Assembly (NCBI GenBank): GCA_900545755.1
Contig: URAG01000005.1
Location: 1-56,277 of the forward strand
Source: an uncultured Cloacibacillus sp.
GTDB taxonomy: Bacteria; Synergistota; Synergistia; Synergistales; Synergistaceae
DNA: 56,277 nt
Direction: 5' to 3'
Position 1 is the stretch's first letter. Each line of letters opens with the position of its first letter. The position numbers and the translations under genes were made by a program. This document shows positions 26,856 through 36,167 of this stretch, in pieces. Below the pieces are notes generated by a model, which saw only the letters and a list, made by a program, of their open reading frames with translations, searched no databases and was not told where the DNA came from.

Positions 26856-27308
26856 ATGGTTTACGACTCTCTCGACAATTTCATAGAAAATCTTCCGCGC
26901 TATATGCCGCGCTGCGCGGAGCTCGCGGAGTTCCTGCGCGCCGCGCGCGAAAAATCCTTCGACGAGCTGAAAAACATGGACTTCCCGCAGCTCGACCTAC
27001 GCTTCAACGAATACGAGACGAAGCCCGAGGCCGAGATACCCTTCGAGGCGCACAAAAAATTCTGGGATTTGCAGCTCGTGCTCGAAGGCGAGGAAATGAT
27101 CGGCGCAGCGCCGCTCGAAACGCTGACGGAGACCGCGCCCTACGACGAAGCGAACGACATAGCGTTTTACAAGGGAAGCGGCAGCGCGGTGAAGCTCTCG
27201 CGCGGCGCGGCGGCGCTGCTTGCGCCGTGGGACGGGCACCGCCCTGGCGCGTCGTGCGGGGACGCGCCGTCGCGCGTAAAAAAGATAGTCGTAAAGCTCG
27301 CCTGGTAG
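26856..27308 (+). CDS. YhcH/YjgK/YiaL family protein
   Basis: A 150-residue single-domain protein of the DUF386 cupin-like family. Hallmarks: FEAHKKFWDLQLVLEGEEMIGAAPL (E-x-H and D-x-Q type metal ligands) and ALLAPWDGHRPGASCG (the P-x-D-x-H-x-P-G motif). Family members occur in sialic-acid and sugar-acid operons and are thought to act as sugar isomerase/anomerase-like metalloproteins; none of those neighbours is present here. Start at 26856 behind AGGAGG. It follows the ABC-F gene closely, so co-transcription is likely although the functions are not obviously connected. Confidence 0.88.
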   Translation: MVYDSLDNFIENLPRYMPRCAELAEFLRAAREKSFDELKNMDFPQLDLRFNEYETKPEAEIPFEAHKKFWDLQLVLEGEEMIGAAPLETLTETAPYDEANDIAFYKGSGSAVKLSRGAAALLAPWDGHRPGASCGDAPSRVKKIVVKLAW

Positions 27309-27368
27309 CGAAATTTTTCTAGCAGATAAAAATTACTCCGCACCGCCGCAAAAGGAGGCCGCACGCCG

Positions 27369-28247
27369 GTGGATCTCAAAAAGTGCAAGATACTGCTCGA
27401 CGCGATAGACTGCCGCAACCTTTCCAAAGTCGCGAAGGATTACGGCTACACGCCCTCCGGCGTCTGGCACATGATAGACGCGATTGAAAACGAACTCGGC
27501 TTTCCTCTCTTCCTGCGCGGCAGCGGGGGCGTGACGCCGACCGACAACTGCCTGCGCATAACGCCTGAGCTGCGCGAGCTTGTGAAGTGCAGCGAGCGCT
27601 TTTCGCGCAAAATGGAAGAGATACGCGGCATCGAGAGCGGCAGCGTCACGGTCGGCAGCTACCCGAGCGTCTCAATCCAGTGGCTGCCGCACGTCATCAA
27701 GGCCTTCCGCGCCGACTACCCCGGCATAAGAATCCAGATACGCGAGGGCATCAGGCAGGAACTTCAGAACTGGCTTGACGAAGGCAGCGTGGAGATGTGC
27801 TTCTATACGTTGCGCCCGGGTATGAAGGGGGAGTGGATTCCGCTGTTTGACGATCCGATAATGGCTGTACTGCCCAAAGACCACCCGCTCGCGCACGCGC
27901 AATCCTATCCGCTATCGCGCTGCGCCGAAGAGGACTTCATCATGCCCGCGCTGGGCCGCGACGAGGACGTCGCCGCGGTGCTCGAAGAGGCGGGCATATC
28001 CCCGCGCATAGTATTTTCCACAATAGAAAACTTCGCGGCCATCTCGATGATAGAATGCGGCCTCGGCATGAGCATCATGAACGAGCTGATAACGAAGTGC
28101 CGCACGCTCGACGCCGCGATAATCCCGCTCGACCCGCCGCGCGCGATACATTTCGGCATAGCCTACCCCTCGGCGGAAAAACTCTCTCCCGCCGCCCTCG
28201 AATTCATCTCTTACGCAAAACGCATGATCCCCGAGCTGCGCGGCTGA
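27369..28247 (+). CDS. LysR-type transcriptional regulator
   Basis: A 292-residue protein using a GTG start behind AAAAGGAGG. Winged-helix domain at residues ~4-62 (LLDAIDCRNLSKVAKDYGYTPSGVWHMIDAIENELGFPLFLRGSGGVTPT), slightly unusual in having GYTPSGVWHMI in place of the common SQPALS-type recognition helix. The effector-binding domain includes GSVTVGSYPSVSIQWLPHVIKAFRADYPGIRIQIREG. It lies between yhcH and the LRR/NTF2 gene on the same strand; the target is not evident. LysR proteins of this subtype often control neighbouring transporters or metabolic genes. Confidence 0.9.
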   Translation: MDLKKCKILLDAIDCRNLSKVAKDYGYTPSGVWHMIDAIENELGFPLFLRGSGGVTPTDNCLRITPELRELVKCSERFSRKMEEIRGIESGSVTVGSYPSVSIQWLPHVIKAFRADYPGIRIQIREGIRQELQNWLDEGSVEMCFYTLRPGMKGEWIPLFDDPIMAVLPKDHPLAHAQSYPLSRCAEEDFIMPALGRDEDVAAVLEEAGISPRIVFSTIENFAAISMIECGLGMSIMNELITKCRTLDAAIIPLDPPRAIHFGIAYPSAEKLSPAALEFISYAKRMIPELRG

Positions 28248-28298
28248 CGCGCGGCTCTCCGCATACATCGCCCGATACGGAGGAAGGAGACTCCCCTC

Positions 28299-29267
28299 AT
28301 GAAGGATTTCCCGAAAAGAGCCAGATGCGTCGACTGGCGCGACGGCGTTTTCATATTCGACAACGGCGCGTCAATAGAAGCCAGCGACCCCACGATTGAG
28401 ATAACGGAGCGGTTGGGCGCGCTCTCCGGCATGGTAAGCTTCCACGCCTGCGGAGTGCCGTTGACCGACGAGCTGATACAGCCGCTCGCAGGGCTGAAAA
28501 ATATGGTCAACCTCGGCGTGACGAACGGCCTGCTGACGGACGGCTGCTTTCCGATATTCGCGTCGATGCCGAAATTACAGATTCTGACCCTCGACGGCAA
28601 CGCAGCCATAAACGGCGCGGGGCTTGGCGCGCTGGCAAGCTCCAAAGTGAATTTAATATCGCTCAACGACACGGCGCTCGACGACGGCGGACTGACGCTC
28701 GCGGCCTCGCTTCCGAAGCTTGCCTATCTGCACGCGGAGCGCACGCGCATCACCTACGAGGGCATGATGTCCGTCGCGGGCAACCGGCGGCTGAACATCA
28801 TCGCAGACAGCCTCTTCACGCCCGAGCAGGCGGAGGCCTTTCACATAGAGCAGCGCGAGAGAACGAAAAAGAAAACGGTGCTCGACCAGAACTCCGTGCG
28901 CGAAGCGGAGGAGACCCTCTGCGCCTTCTTCGCCGCGATGACGCAGTGGGAGGCGGAGACGGAGCGAAACGGCTTCGACCATCCGGACACCGAGCCGTCG
29001 CTGCTCGCCATATGGGACGAGTTCGTCAGCGAAAAGCCGAGGCCCGGCTGGCGTCCCGTCAGCCTTTCATATTCCAGCCCCGGGACATACGCGGCGGTAA
29101 AGGTCACCGACGCGGAGCAGGTTACGAAAAACAAGCTCTGGCTCTACGCCGAAGAGACCGGCGGCGCGAAGAGCGAATACCGTTTTCTGATGAAACGCAC
29201 CGCTGAGGGCTGGAAGATAGACTACGTTCAGATACGTTTCGACGACTGGCGGCGCTGCGGGCTGTAG
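28299..29267 (+). CDS. Leucine-rich-repeat protein with C-terminal NTF2-like (immunity-type) domain
   Basis: A 322-residue protein without signal peptide. Residues ~40-165 hold four to five LRR-like units (LTDELIQPLAGLKNMVNLGVTNG, LTDGCFPIFASMPKLQILTLDGN, INGAGLGALASSKVNLISLNDTA, LDDGGLTLAASLPKLAYLHAERT). After a short charged linker (~185-200) the C-terminal ~120 residues (EAEETLCAFFAAMTQWE ... WDEFVSEKPRPGWRPVSLSYSSPG ... YRFLMKRTAEGWKIDYVQIRFDD) look like the NTF2-fold immunity domain seen with polymorphic toxins, including the early MTQWE motif. The pairing of LRR and NTF2 folds in one chain is unusual. It lies 44 bases upstream of two giant DUF285 repeat proteins and is probably co-transcribed. 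Assignment of the NTF2-like domain is by motif memory and moderately confident. Confidence 0.7.
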   Translation: MKDFPKRARCVDWRDGVFIFDNGASIEASDPTIEITERLGALSGMVSFHACGVPLTDELIQPLAGLKNMVNLGVTNGLLTDGCFPIFASMPKLQILTLDGNAAINGAGLGALASSKVNLISLNDTALDDGGLTLAASLPKLAYLHAERTRITYEGMMSVAGNRRLNIIADSLFTPEQAEAFHIEQRERTKKKTVLDQNSVREAEETLCAFFAAMTQWEAETERNGFDHPDTEPSLLAIWDEFVSEKPRPGWRPVSLSYSSPGTYAAVKVTDAEQVTKNKLWLYAEETGGAKSEYRFLMKRTAEGWKIDYVQIRFDDWRRCGL

Positions 29268-29311
29268 CGCGGAAGCGCGGCGCTCTACATGACGAAAGGA
29301 AACTAGGGAAA

Positions 29312-31633
29312 ATGGGCAAAAAATATAAGCCGGTCTGTACGAAGGAACTGAAGGAGCTTCTGGAAAAGGATGTCCGTCTTGGCGATATAGATACGTCTCT
29401 CATAACGGACATGACGGAACTGTTCCTCTGGTCGAAGCGCAAAAACTTCGACGGCCTTGAAACGTGGAACACATCGAACGTGACCACGATGAAGGGGATG
29501 TTCTGCTACGCGAAATATTTCAACCACCCTATAGAATACTGGGACGTGTCGAAGGTCATGGATATGTCGCATATGTTCAGCGAGGCCTCTGCGTTCGACC
29601 AGCCGCTCGAAGGCTGGGACGTGTCGAACGTCAGGAACATGGAATCCATGTTTGCATGGGCGCGCAGCTTCAACAGGCCGCTCGATGGCTGGAACGTGTC
29701 GAACGCAGAGAATATGCGCTGCATGTTTTATTATGCGAAGAGCTTCAACCGGCCCCTCAACTCATGGAATGTCTCAAAGGTCCGTGACATTTCGTGTATG
29801 TTCTGCGGCGCGCAGTCGTTCGACCAGCCTCTGGACGAATGGGACACGTCGAGCGTCACGGACATGGCAATGACATTCAGCATGTGTTCTGAGTTCGATC
29901 AGAATATCGATTCATGGGACACGTCGAAAGTTGAGGACATGTCCGGCATGTTCACAAAGGCGATCCGCTTCAATCAGCCGCTCAATTCGTGGCGGACCGG
30001 CTGCGTCAGGGACATGAGCGGCATGTTCAGAGGGGCGTCGAGCTTCGACCAGCCGCTCGACAGCTGGGACGTAAGCCGCGTCGAAACGACGGAAAAGATG
30101 TTCAACGACGCGGCGGGCTTCAGCCGGCCGCTCGATATGTGGCAGATATCGAGAGCCTGCAACGTCAACGATATGTTCCTGAACGCTCCGCGCTTTGCCG
30201 GCGTCATGACTTTGGCGCTCAACTTCTTCCTGACCAACAAAAAGAAGTACCGCGAGTATCTGAAGGAGGTCCTCGGAAATTTCGACGCCGCGCAGGTGTA
30301 CGTCGAGCTTGCGCGTTACGACTGCAAGCACACGGCGGAATATATGCGCGAGCTGGAAGCGGAACATCCGGAACTGCGAGGCTCCCTCCCCGCCCGCGCT
30401 GTAACGGCGAAGCGCAGGCCGGGCTGCAAGCGCGAGCTTATCGAGCTGCTTGATATGGACGCCAAAGCGCCGCTCGGCGGCATCGATACCTCTCTGATAA
30501 CGGACATGGAGGGGCTGTTCCGAAAGTCGAAGCGTAAAAACTTCGACGGCATCGAGACGTGGGACACGTCAAACGTCGTAACGATGAAACACATGTTCGC
30601 CGGCGCGGAGTTCTTCAATCACGACATAAGCGGCTGGAACGTCTCCAACGTCCGGGACATGTCCAATATGTTCGCCGGAGCGGGGACGTTCAACCAGCCG
30701 CTGAACGGCTGGGACGTCTCGTCCGTAACGGATATGAGCGGGATGTTCGACAGCGCCACAGACTTCAACCAGCCGCTTGACCGATGGAACGTCTCGCGCG
30801 TCGAAAACATGAGCAATATGTTCCAATGCGCTTTTCACTTCAATCAGCCGCTCGACTGCTGGGACGTCTCGAACGTCGCAGATATGGAAGGGATGTTCTG
30901 CGGCTGCCGGGGCTTCAACCAGCCCCTGGGAAGCTGGAACGTCTCAAAGACGGCGAGCATGAAATTCATGTTCCTCTGGGCATGCAGCTTCAATCAAAAT
31001 ATAAGTTCGTGGAACACCTCCGGCGTGAAGGACATGTGCGGCATGTTCGACGCGGCGAAGAGCTTCAACCAGCCGCTCGAAGCGTGGGATGTCTCCGGCG
31101 TCACGGATATGAGCAGGATGTTCCATCAGGCGGATGCGTTCAATCAGCCGCTTGCGTCGTGGAACGTATCAAATGTTAGGGACATGAGCGATATGTTCCA
31201 CTGCGCCTTGAGCTTCAACCAGCCGCTGAATTCGTGGAACGTCTCGAACGTCGAAAACATGGCGCTGATGTTCGACGGGGCGGAGCGCTTCAACCAGCCG
31301 CTCGACCGCTGGGACGTATCGAAAGTCAAAGATATGGCCTATATGTTCTGCGAAGCGGCGTCGTTCCGCCAGCCGGTAACGGCGTGGCGGCTGCGCGATC
31401 AGTCTCCAAGACATATATTCCTCAGGTCGCCGCGCTACTGCGATATGGAGTCGCGCATCATGTGCCTCGCCGCGCTCGACCGTAACAGCAGGGAATACGA
31501 CCTTCAGGAGATGATAAAAATCTTCGGGGCGAAGGCCGTCTATGACGCGCTGCTGCAATACGGCGCGAAATACGGCCTCAAGGAGTGCGCCGAATACGTA
31601 ACGTCGCATTACGCGGACGAACTGAAAGCATAA
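29312..31633 (+). CDS. DUF285 (BspA-like) repeat protein, internally duplicated, copy A
   Basis: A 773-residue protein made of two homologous halves (~1-375 and ~376-773). Each half has a 35-40-residue lead (KELKELLEKDVRLGDIDTS), then ~10-12 units of 25 residues with consensus V-x-D/N-M-x-x-M-F-x-x-A-x-x-F-N-Q-P-L-x-x-W-N/D-V-S-x, closed by a helical cap (YREYLKEVLGNFDAAQVYVELARYDCKHTAEYM; DLQEMIKIFGAKAVYDALLQYGAKYGLKECAEYV). DUF285/BspA-like repeats form a right-handed solenoid and are usually on surface lipoproteins, yet no signal peptide or lipobox is visible: the start MGKKYKPVCTKEL is hydrophilic. A cytoplasmic role, or export by another route, is therefore open. It follows the LRR/NTF2 gene and is followed 39 bases later by a paralogue. 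Confidence 0.85.
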   Translation: MGKKYKPVCTKELKELLEKDVRLGDIDTSLITDMTELFLWSKRKNFDGLETWNTSNVTTMKGMFCYAKYFNHPIEYWDVSKVMDMSHMFSEASAFDQPLEGWDVSNVRNMESMFAWARSFNRPLDGWNVSNAENMRCMFYYAKSFNRPLNSWNVSKVRDISCMFCGAQSFDQPLDEWDTSSVTDMAMTFSMCSEFDQNIDSWDTSKVEDMSGMFTKAIRFNQPLNSWRTGCVRDMSGMFRGASSFDQPLDSWDVSRVETTEKMFNDAAGFSRPLDMWQISRACNVNDMFLNAPRFAGVMTLALNFFLTNKKKYREYLKEVLGNFDAAQVYVELARYDCKHTAEYMRELEAEHPELRGSLPARAVTAKRRPGCKRELIELLDMDAKAPLGGIDTSLITDMEGLFRKSKRKNFDGIETWDTSNVVTMKHMFAGAEFFNHDISGWNVSNVRDMSNMFAGAGTFNQPLNGWDVSSVTDMSGMFDSATDFNQPLDRWNVSRVENMSNMFQCAFHFNQPLDCWDVSNVADMEGMFCGCRGFNQPLGSWNVSKTASMKFMFLWACSFNQNISSWNTSGVKDMCGMFDAAKSFNQPLEAWDVSGVTDMSRMFHQADAFNQPLASWNVSNVRDMSDMFHCALSFNQPLNSWNVSNVENMALMFDGAERFNQPLDRWDVSKVKDMAYMFCEAASFRQPVTAWRLRDQSPRHIFLRSPRYCDMESRIMCLAALDRNSREYDLQEMIKIFGAKAVYDALLQYGAKYGLKECAEYVTSHYADELKA

Positions 31634-31672
31634 CGCCACTCGCGGCGTTCCACATACGAAAGGAGGCTCGAA

Positions 31673-33922
31673 ATGAGCAAAAAGTATAAGCCGACCAGTA
31701 CGAAGGAACTGAGAAAGCTTGTTCAAGAGGATATATGCCTCGGCGACATCGACATTTCCCTGGTAACGGATATGAGCTGGCTGTTCTGCGATTCCGCACG
31801 TACCGACTTTGACGGGCTTGAAACGTGGGCCACGTCGCACGTCACTACGATGGAACGAATGTTTCACAGGGTGAAGCATTTCAACCATCCCATAGGGAAT
31901 TGGGACGTCTCGTCCGTAACGAACATGGAGTGCATATTTTGCGGATGCAGCGACTTTAATCAGCCGTTAGGGGATTGGAACGTTTCGTCCGTAACGAATA
32001 TGGAGTCGATGTTCGGCGGCTGCGTCAAATTTAATCAGCCGCTTAACGATTGGGACGTCTCAAAGGTCCAGAAAATTTCGTGTATGTTCTGCGAAGCCGA
32101 GAAGTTTAACCAGCCGCTCGACAAATGGGATACGTCGGAAGTCCGTGAAATGGCGTGGACCTTCGCCGGATGCCTCGAGTTTAATCAGAATATCGGCATG
32201 TGGGATACGTCGAAGGTCACAAGGATGGAAGGGATGTTCGAGGGGGCGGTACGTTTCAACCAGCCGCTGAATGATTGGGACGTCTCGAACGTGCGGTATA
32301 TGTTACGCATGTTCGACGGGGCGAAAAGCTTCAATCAGCCGCTCGACCGCTGGAACGTGGGCCGCGTCGAAGACGCCGAAAGGATGTTCAAAAACGCGCG
32401 CAGCTTCAGCCAGCCGCTCGATACGTGGCTGATACCGCGGTTCTGCGACATAAGCAATATGTTCCTGTACGCTCCGAAATTCACCGACGTCAAGACTTTG
32501 ACGCTCTGCTTCCACCTTGCCGCAAAAAAGAGCTGCCGCGCGAGGCTGAAAGAAAAGCTGGACAAGCTCGCCCCTGCGGAGGTGTACGCGGAACTTTCGC
32601 GCTACGGCAGCGAGCACACGGCGGAATATAAACGCGAGCTTGAAGCGGCCCATCCCGAGCTGCAAGGCTCCGCCGTCGCCGTCGTGGGAACGGAGAAGCG
32701 CAAGCCCCGCTCAAAGCGCGAGCTTATAGAGCTTCTGGACATGGGCGCAAAAATGCCGCTCGCCAATATCGACACTTCTCTGATAACCGACATGGAAGGC
32801 CTCTTCCGAAAGTCTAAGCGCAGCAACTTCACCGGCATCGAGACGTGGGACACGTCGAACGTCGTAACGATGAAGCAAATGTTTGCCGGCGCGATCTACT
32901 TCAACCACGATATAAGCAGTTGGAACGTCTCGAAAGTGCGGAATATGTCCCGCATGTTCGAGGGGGCGCACAGATTTAATAAGCCGCTTGAGGCCTGGGA
33001 TGTGAGCAGCGTAACGGACATGAGCGATATGTTTTCCAACGCGGAGCGCTTCAACCAGCTGCTCGACGGATGGAACGTCTCAAGCGTCCGGAACATGCGG
33101 TGCATGTTCTACTACGCCCTCTCCTTCAATCAGGATCTAAACTCGTGGAATGTCTCGAACGTTACCGACATGGGCGATATGTTCCGTTTTGCCACGAGTT
33201 TCAACCAGAATATAGCGTCGTGGGACGTCTCAAGCGTTACCGACATGGACGGCATGTTCTACATAGCGGAGCGCTTCAACCAGCCTATCGGCGCATGGAA
33301 CGTTTCCGCCGTCACGAATATGAGACAGATGTTCTGGAGGGCCGCGGCATTTAACCAGCCGCTTGAAAAGTGGAACGTCTCGAACGTGCGGACCATGCGC
33401 GAGATGTTCTGCGAAGCGTCGAGCTTCAACCAGCCGCTGAATGATTGGAACGTCTCAAACGTGCAGGATATGCGCGAGATGTTCTCCAAAGCGTCGAGCT
33501 TCAACCAGCCGCTGGACCGCTGGAACGTCTCGAACGTGCGGAATATGTTCTGCATGTTCAACGAGGCGAAACAATTTAATCAGCCGCTCGACAGCTGGGA
33601 CGTCTCAAACGTTACAGATATGGGCTATATGTTCTGCGAAGCGGTCTCGTTCCGGCAGCCGGTAACGGCGTGGCGGCTGCATCGCGGCCAGTCTCCGAGG
33701 TGTATGTTCATCAGGCTGCCCGACTACCGCGACATGGAGTCGCGCGTCATGTGCCTCGCCGCGAGCAGCGGCGACGGCATGGAATACGACCTTCAGGACG
33801 CGGTAGGAATATTCGGGGCGAAGGCCGTCTATGACGCGCTGCTGCAATACAGCGCGAAATACGACGTCGCGGAGTGCGTCGAATACATGAAATTGCATTA
33901 CGCGGACGAACTGAAAGCGTAG
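31673..33922 (+). CDS. DUF285 (BspA-like) repeat protein, internally duplicated, copy B
   Basis: A 749-residue tandem paralogue of the preceding gene with the same plan: lead SKKYKPTSTKELRKLVQEDICLGDIDIS, ~10 repeats, helical cap (SCRARLKEKLDKLAPAEVYAELSRYGSEHTAEYKRELE), second lead (KRELIELLDMGAKMPLANIDTSLITDMEGLFRKSKR), 12 repeats, and cap (DLQDAVGIFGAKAVYDALLQYSAKYDVAECVEYM). No signal peptide. The leads and caps are nearly identical between copies while surface positions in the repeats vary, the pattern expected of a binding solenoid diversified after duplication. AAAGGAGGC precedes the ATG and a strong terminator follows, so LRR/NTF2, copy A and copy B form one apparent operon. Confidence 0.85.
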   Translation: MSKKYKPTSTKELRKLVQEDICLGDIDISLVTDMSWLFCDSARTDFDGLETWATSHVTTMERMFHRVKHFNHPIGNWDVSSVTNMECIFCGCSDFNQPLGDWNVSSVTNMESMFGGCVKFNQPLNDWDVSKVQKISCMFCEAEKFNQPLDKWDTSEVREMAWTFAGCLEFNQNIGMWDTSKVTRMEGMFEGAVRFNQPLNDWDVSNVRYMLRMFDGAKSFNQPLDRWNVGRVEDAERMFKNARSFSQPLDTWLIPRFCDISNMFLYAPKFTDVKTLTLCFHLAAKKSCRARLKEKLDKLAPAEVYAELSRYGSEHTAEYKRELEAAHPELQGSAVAVVGTEKRKPRSKRELIELLDMGAKMPLANIDTSLITDMEGLFRKSKRSNFTGIETWDTSNVVTMKQMFAGAIYFNHDISSWNVSKVRNMSRMFEGAHRFNKPLEAWDVSSVTDMSDMFSNAERFNQLLDGWNVSSVRNMRCMFYYALSFNQDLNSWNVSNVTDMGDMFRFATSFNQNIASWDVSSVTDMDGMFYIAERFNQPIGAWNVSAVTNMRQMFWRAAAFNQPLEKWNVSNVRTMREMFCEASSFNQPLNDWNVSNVQDMREMFSKASSFNQPLDRWNVSNVRNMFCMFNEAKQFNQPLDSWDVSNVTDMGYMFCEAVSFRQPVTAWRLHRGQSPRCMFIRLPDYRDMESRVMCLAASSGDGMEYDLQDAVGIFGAKAVYDALLQYSAKYDVAECVEYMKLHYADELKA

Positions 33923-33949
33923 CGCCCCGCGCGCCTGAGCCCTTTACCT

Positions 33950-33982
33950 CCCGCCGCACTGTACGCGCGGCGGGATTTTTTC
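33950..33982 (+). terminator. Intrinsic terminator of the DUF285 operon
   Basis: Perfect 8-bp stem CCCGCCGC (33950-33957) / GCGGCGGG (33967-33974) followed by A and seven T. Confidence 0.9.
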
Positions 33983-34137
33983 CCCGCTAGCTTTTTGAAA
34001 GCATAGGCCTTTCCGACGCTGTGAGAAAATTTCACAGCCGCTGTTAATTTCTCTCTCTTCCTTCGCGCACGCGTGCAAGTTATCATTTATGCAAGAAACG
34101 CGGTTCTTATGAATTATATGGTAAAGGGGGGAGCGTC

Positions 34138-35145
34138 ATGACGGACAACATGATGCTGATAACGCTTTTCGACACGCTTTATCCATGCTGGGACGCGGAG
34201 ATGCTCGAAGCCGAGGGAGCCGATATGGAGGCCGTCGCGAGGCTCGTGGATGAGGGGTTGCTAGAACGGCGCGGCGGCGTATATTCTCTCAGCTCATTAG
34301 GGGCAGCGGAGTTCCGCCGCGTCGCGCTTGAGAACTTCCTCGACGAGAAGCCTGGAAAGGCGCCGGAGGATCGCGCGCGCTCGGCTCGCGCCGGAAAATT
34401 TCTGAAGGCGCTCGACGCCGCGCATTCGCAGCGCTGGGGGATAAAACAGTACTACACTTCGCCGCGCCTTGAAATGTTCCCGAAAGTCCCGGACGGCGGC
34501 CTTTTCCGCGTCGACGGCGGCCGCCTCTCGTGGCCGTACATGGAGGGTGCGGATGAGCGCGAAATAGAAGAAACCTTCGTCCCCGGCGGCCTGTGGGGGC
34601 GGAAGGAGAGGCTGGAGGCGGCGTGCGCGAAGGCCGCTGAGTGGGCCGAGGCGAACCGCGGACGCATAGACGTATATTCGCCCGACGTTTTTTACGTCTG
34701 CCGTTACGATTACCGCTGCTACGAACATTTCAAGCCGCACCCGAACGATCCGCTGCGCCTTGTGAACACAGACCGATTCGCCTTCGTCTTCGACGGCGGC
34801 GACGAGGGAGAGGAGCTTGCCGAGATAGGGAAATTCAGGCGCTGGACGAATTTCATGCGGCGCGTCGCGCTCATCGACTACTTCGACATAGACGAACAGG
34901 AGCAGGACAGCGTCAGCGTGGTCTATCTGGTCTCAGCGAAGGAACGCGAGGCAGTGGAGCGGGCAAAGCGGCTTTCACGCTTCGGCCCCGCGCTGACCGA
35001 TGGGGCTGAGCCGTTCGAAATATGGACGCTTTCGGAAGAGGCGCTCTTCGCCGTCAAGGATAAGCGCGAACTTATATGGGAACTGCTCCCGCATACGGCG
35101 CACCCTGTACGCCGTATGGAGGCATGCAGCTGTTGCAAGATTTAA
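34138..35145 (+). CDS. Protein of unknown function with winged-helix-like N-terminus
   Basis: A 335-residue soluble protein; no family recognised. Residues ~5-65 (LITLFDTLYPCWDAEMLEAEGADMEAVARLVDEGLLERRGGVYSLSSLGAAEFRRV) have the helix-helix-wing pattern of MarR/PadR-like folds, but without other support. The middle is rich in aromatic residues (QYYTSPRLEMFP; DVFYVCRYDYRCYEHFKPHPNDPLRLVNTDRFAFVF) and may be a globular enzyme-like or ligand-binding domain. It ends with a cysteine-rich tail (MEACSCCKI). AAAGGGGGGAG precedes the ATG. It is followed 13 bases later by a DMT transporter with AAGGAGG overlapping its stop, implying co-expression. Confidence 0.6.
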   Translation: MTDNMMLITLFDTLYPCWDAEMLEAEGADMEAVARLVDEGLLERRGGVYSLSSLGAAEFRRVALENFLDEKPGKAPEDRARSARAGKFLKALDAAHSQRWGIKQYYTSPRLEMFPKVPDGGLFRVDGGRLSWPYMEGADEREIEETFVPGGLWGRKERLEAACAKAAEWAEANRGRIDVYSPDVFYVCRYDYRCYEHFKPHPNDPLRLVNTDRFAFVFDGGDEGEELAEIGKFRRWTNFMRRVALIDYFDIDEQEQDSVSVVYLVSAKEREAVERAKRLSRFGPALTDGAEPFEIWTLSEEALFAVKDKRELIWELLPHTAHPVRRMEACSCCKI

Positions 35146-35158
35146 GGAGGCATTTTTT

Positions 35159-36040
35159 ATGGCTGTTTCGAAAAACGCTCTCAAGGGCACGCTCTGCGTC
35201 ATCGCAGCCGGGATGTGCTGGGGTACTACAGGGACGATACAGGCCTTCGCGCCGGAGGGCGCTTCGTCGCTCACAGTCGGTTCGGCGCGCGTCGTATTCT
35301 CAGGCGTCATTCTTCTGTTGTTTATGTTGGCGAAGCGCGGGCGGGCGCTTTTCGCCGGCGGCTGGAGCGTCCGCGGCGTGATTCTCGCCGCAGCCGGGCT
35401 CGCCGCCTATCAGCTGACATTCTTTACTGCGGTGCGCATGACTGGAGTCGCCGTCGGCACGATGGTCGCGATCGGCGCGGCCCCGCCCGTTGCTGGGATA
35501 TGCGGGCGGCTCTTTTTCAGGGAGCGGCTCTCGCCCCGCTGGTACGCGGCGACCGTGCTCGCCGTCGCAGGGTGCGTAATGCTCGTCCTAGGGGGCAACA
35601 GCGGCGCGCTCGAAATCAGCTTCTTAGGCGTATTCCTCGCCTTCTGCGCCGCGCTCTCATACGCGCTCGAAGGCGTCGGCCTTCGCATGATACAGAAAGG
35701 GCCGTACGACACAATTGCGGTAGTCAGCGCCGTCAGCGGACTCATGGCGTTGCCGTGGCTGCTCACTGGGGACGCGGCGTGGATGCTCGAGCCGCGCGGC
35801 GCGCTCTGCATGGCGCTCCTGACTTTCCTCAGCACTGTAATCCCATACACGCTCTTCACCATCGGAGTTCAGAACGTCGAGCTCGGCGTCGTCTATACGC
35901 TGAGCCTTGCAGAACCGCTGACCGCGTGGTTCCTCTCGACCGTGCTGTTGGGCGAGCGACTTTCAATTCTAGGCTCCATAGGCGTCGCGGTGCTCTTCTC
36001 CGGCATCCTTCTGCTCGCGCTTTCAAAGAAAAACGAATAA
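35159..36040 (+). CDS. EamA/DMT-superfamily transporter
   Basis: A 293-residue membrane protein with ten hydrophobic segments and two EamA repeats. Repeat 1: GTLCVIAAGMCWGTTGTIQAFAPEGASSLTVGSARVVFSG. Repeat 2: ISFLGVFLAFCAALSYALEGVGLRMI, ending LGVVYTLSLAEPLTAWFLSTVLLGERLS, the conserved P-L-x-A-x-x-x-x-x-x-x-x-G-E-x segment. Start at 35159 behind TTAAGGAGG. Substrate unknown; probably metabolite or amino-acid efflux, of a different branch from the DMT gene at 11304. A 12-bp hairpin follows it. Confidence 0.9.
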   Translation: MAVSKNALKGTLCVIAAGMCWGTTGTIQAFAPEGASSLTVGSARVVFSGVILLLFMLAKRGRALFAGGWSVRGVILAAAGLAAYQLTFFTAVRMTGVAVGTMVAIGAAPPVAGICGRLFFRERLSPRWYAATVLAVAGCVMLVLGGNSGALEISFLGVFLAFCAALSYALEGVGLRMIQKGPYDTIAVVSAVSGLMALPWLLTGDAAWMLEPRGALCMALLTFLSTVIPYTLFTIGVQNVELGVVYTLSLAEPLTAWFLSTVLLGERLSILGSIGVAVLFSGILLLALSKKNE

Positions 36041-36077
36041 CGGCGCGCGCGTAAAATTAAAGCTGCACTCATAATTT

Positions 36078-36107
36078 ACGGGTCCCGCCGCATGAGGCGG
36101 GGCCCGT
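36078..36107 (+). terminator. Hairpin after the DMT gene
   Basis: ACGGGTCCCGCC / GGCGGGGCCCGT, 12 bp with one G-U pair; no T-run. A TATAAT at 36110-36115 immediately after it may be the -10 of the lemA-DUF3137 unit. Confidence 0.55.
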
Positions 36108-36167
36108 CGTATAATTATGGCGGCGGGCCGCGCGTGCGGCCGGCGCCGGAGGGAGGAAGATTTCGCC

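Noticed and set aside
29312..33922. 75-bp periodic repeats as a CRISPR or tandem-repeat array
   Set aside because: The periodicity is the 25-codon protein repeat of DUF285; there are no identical repeats with unique spacers and no cas genes.
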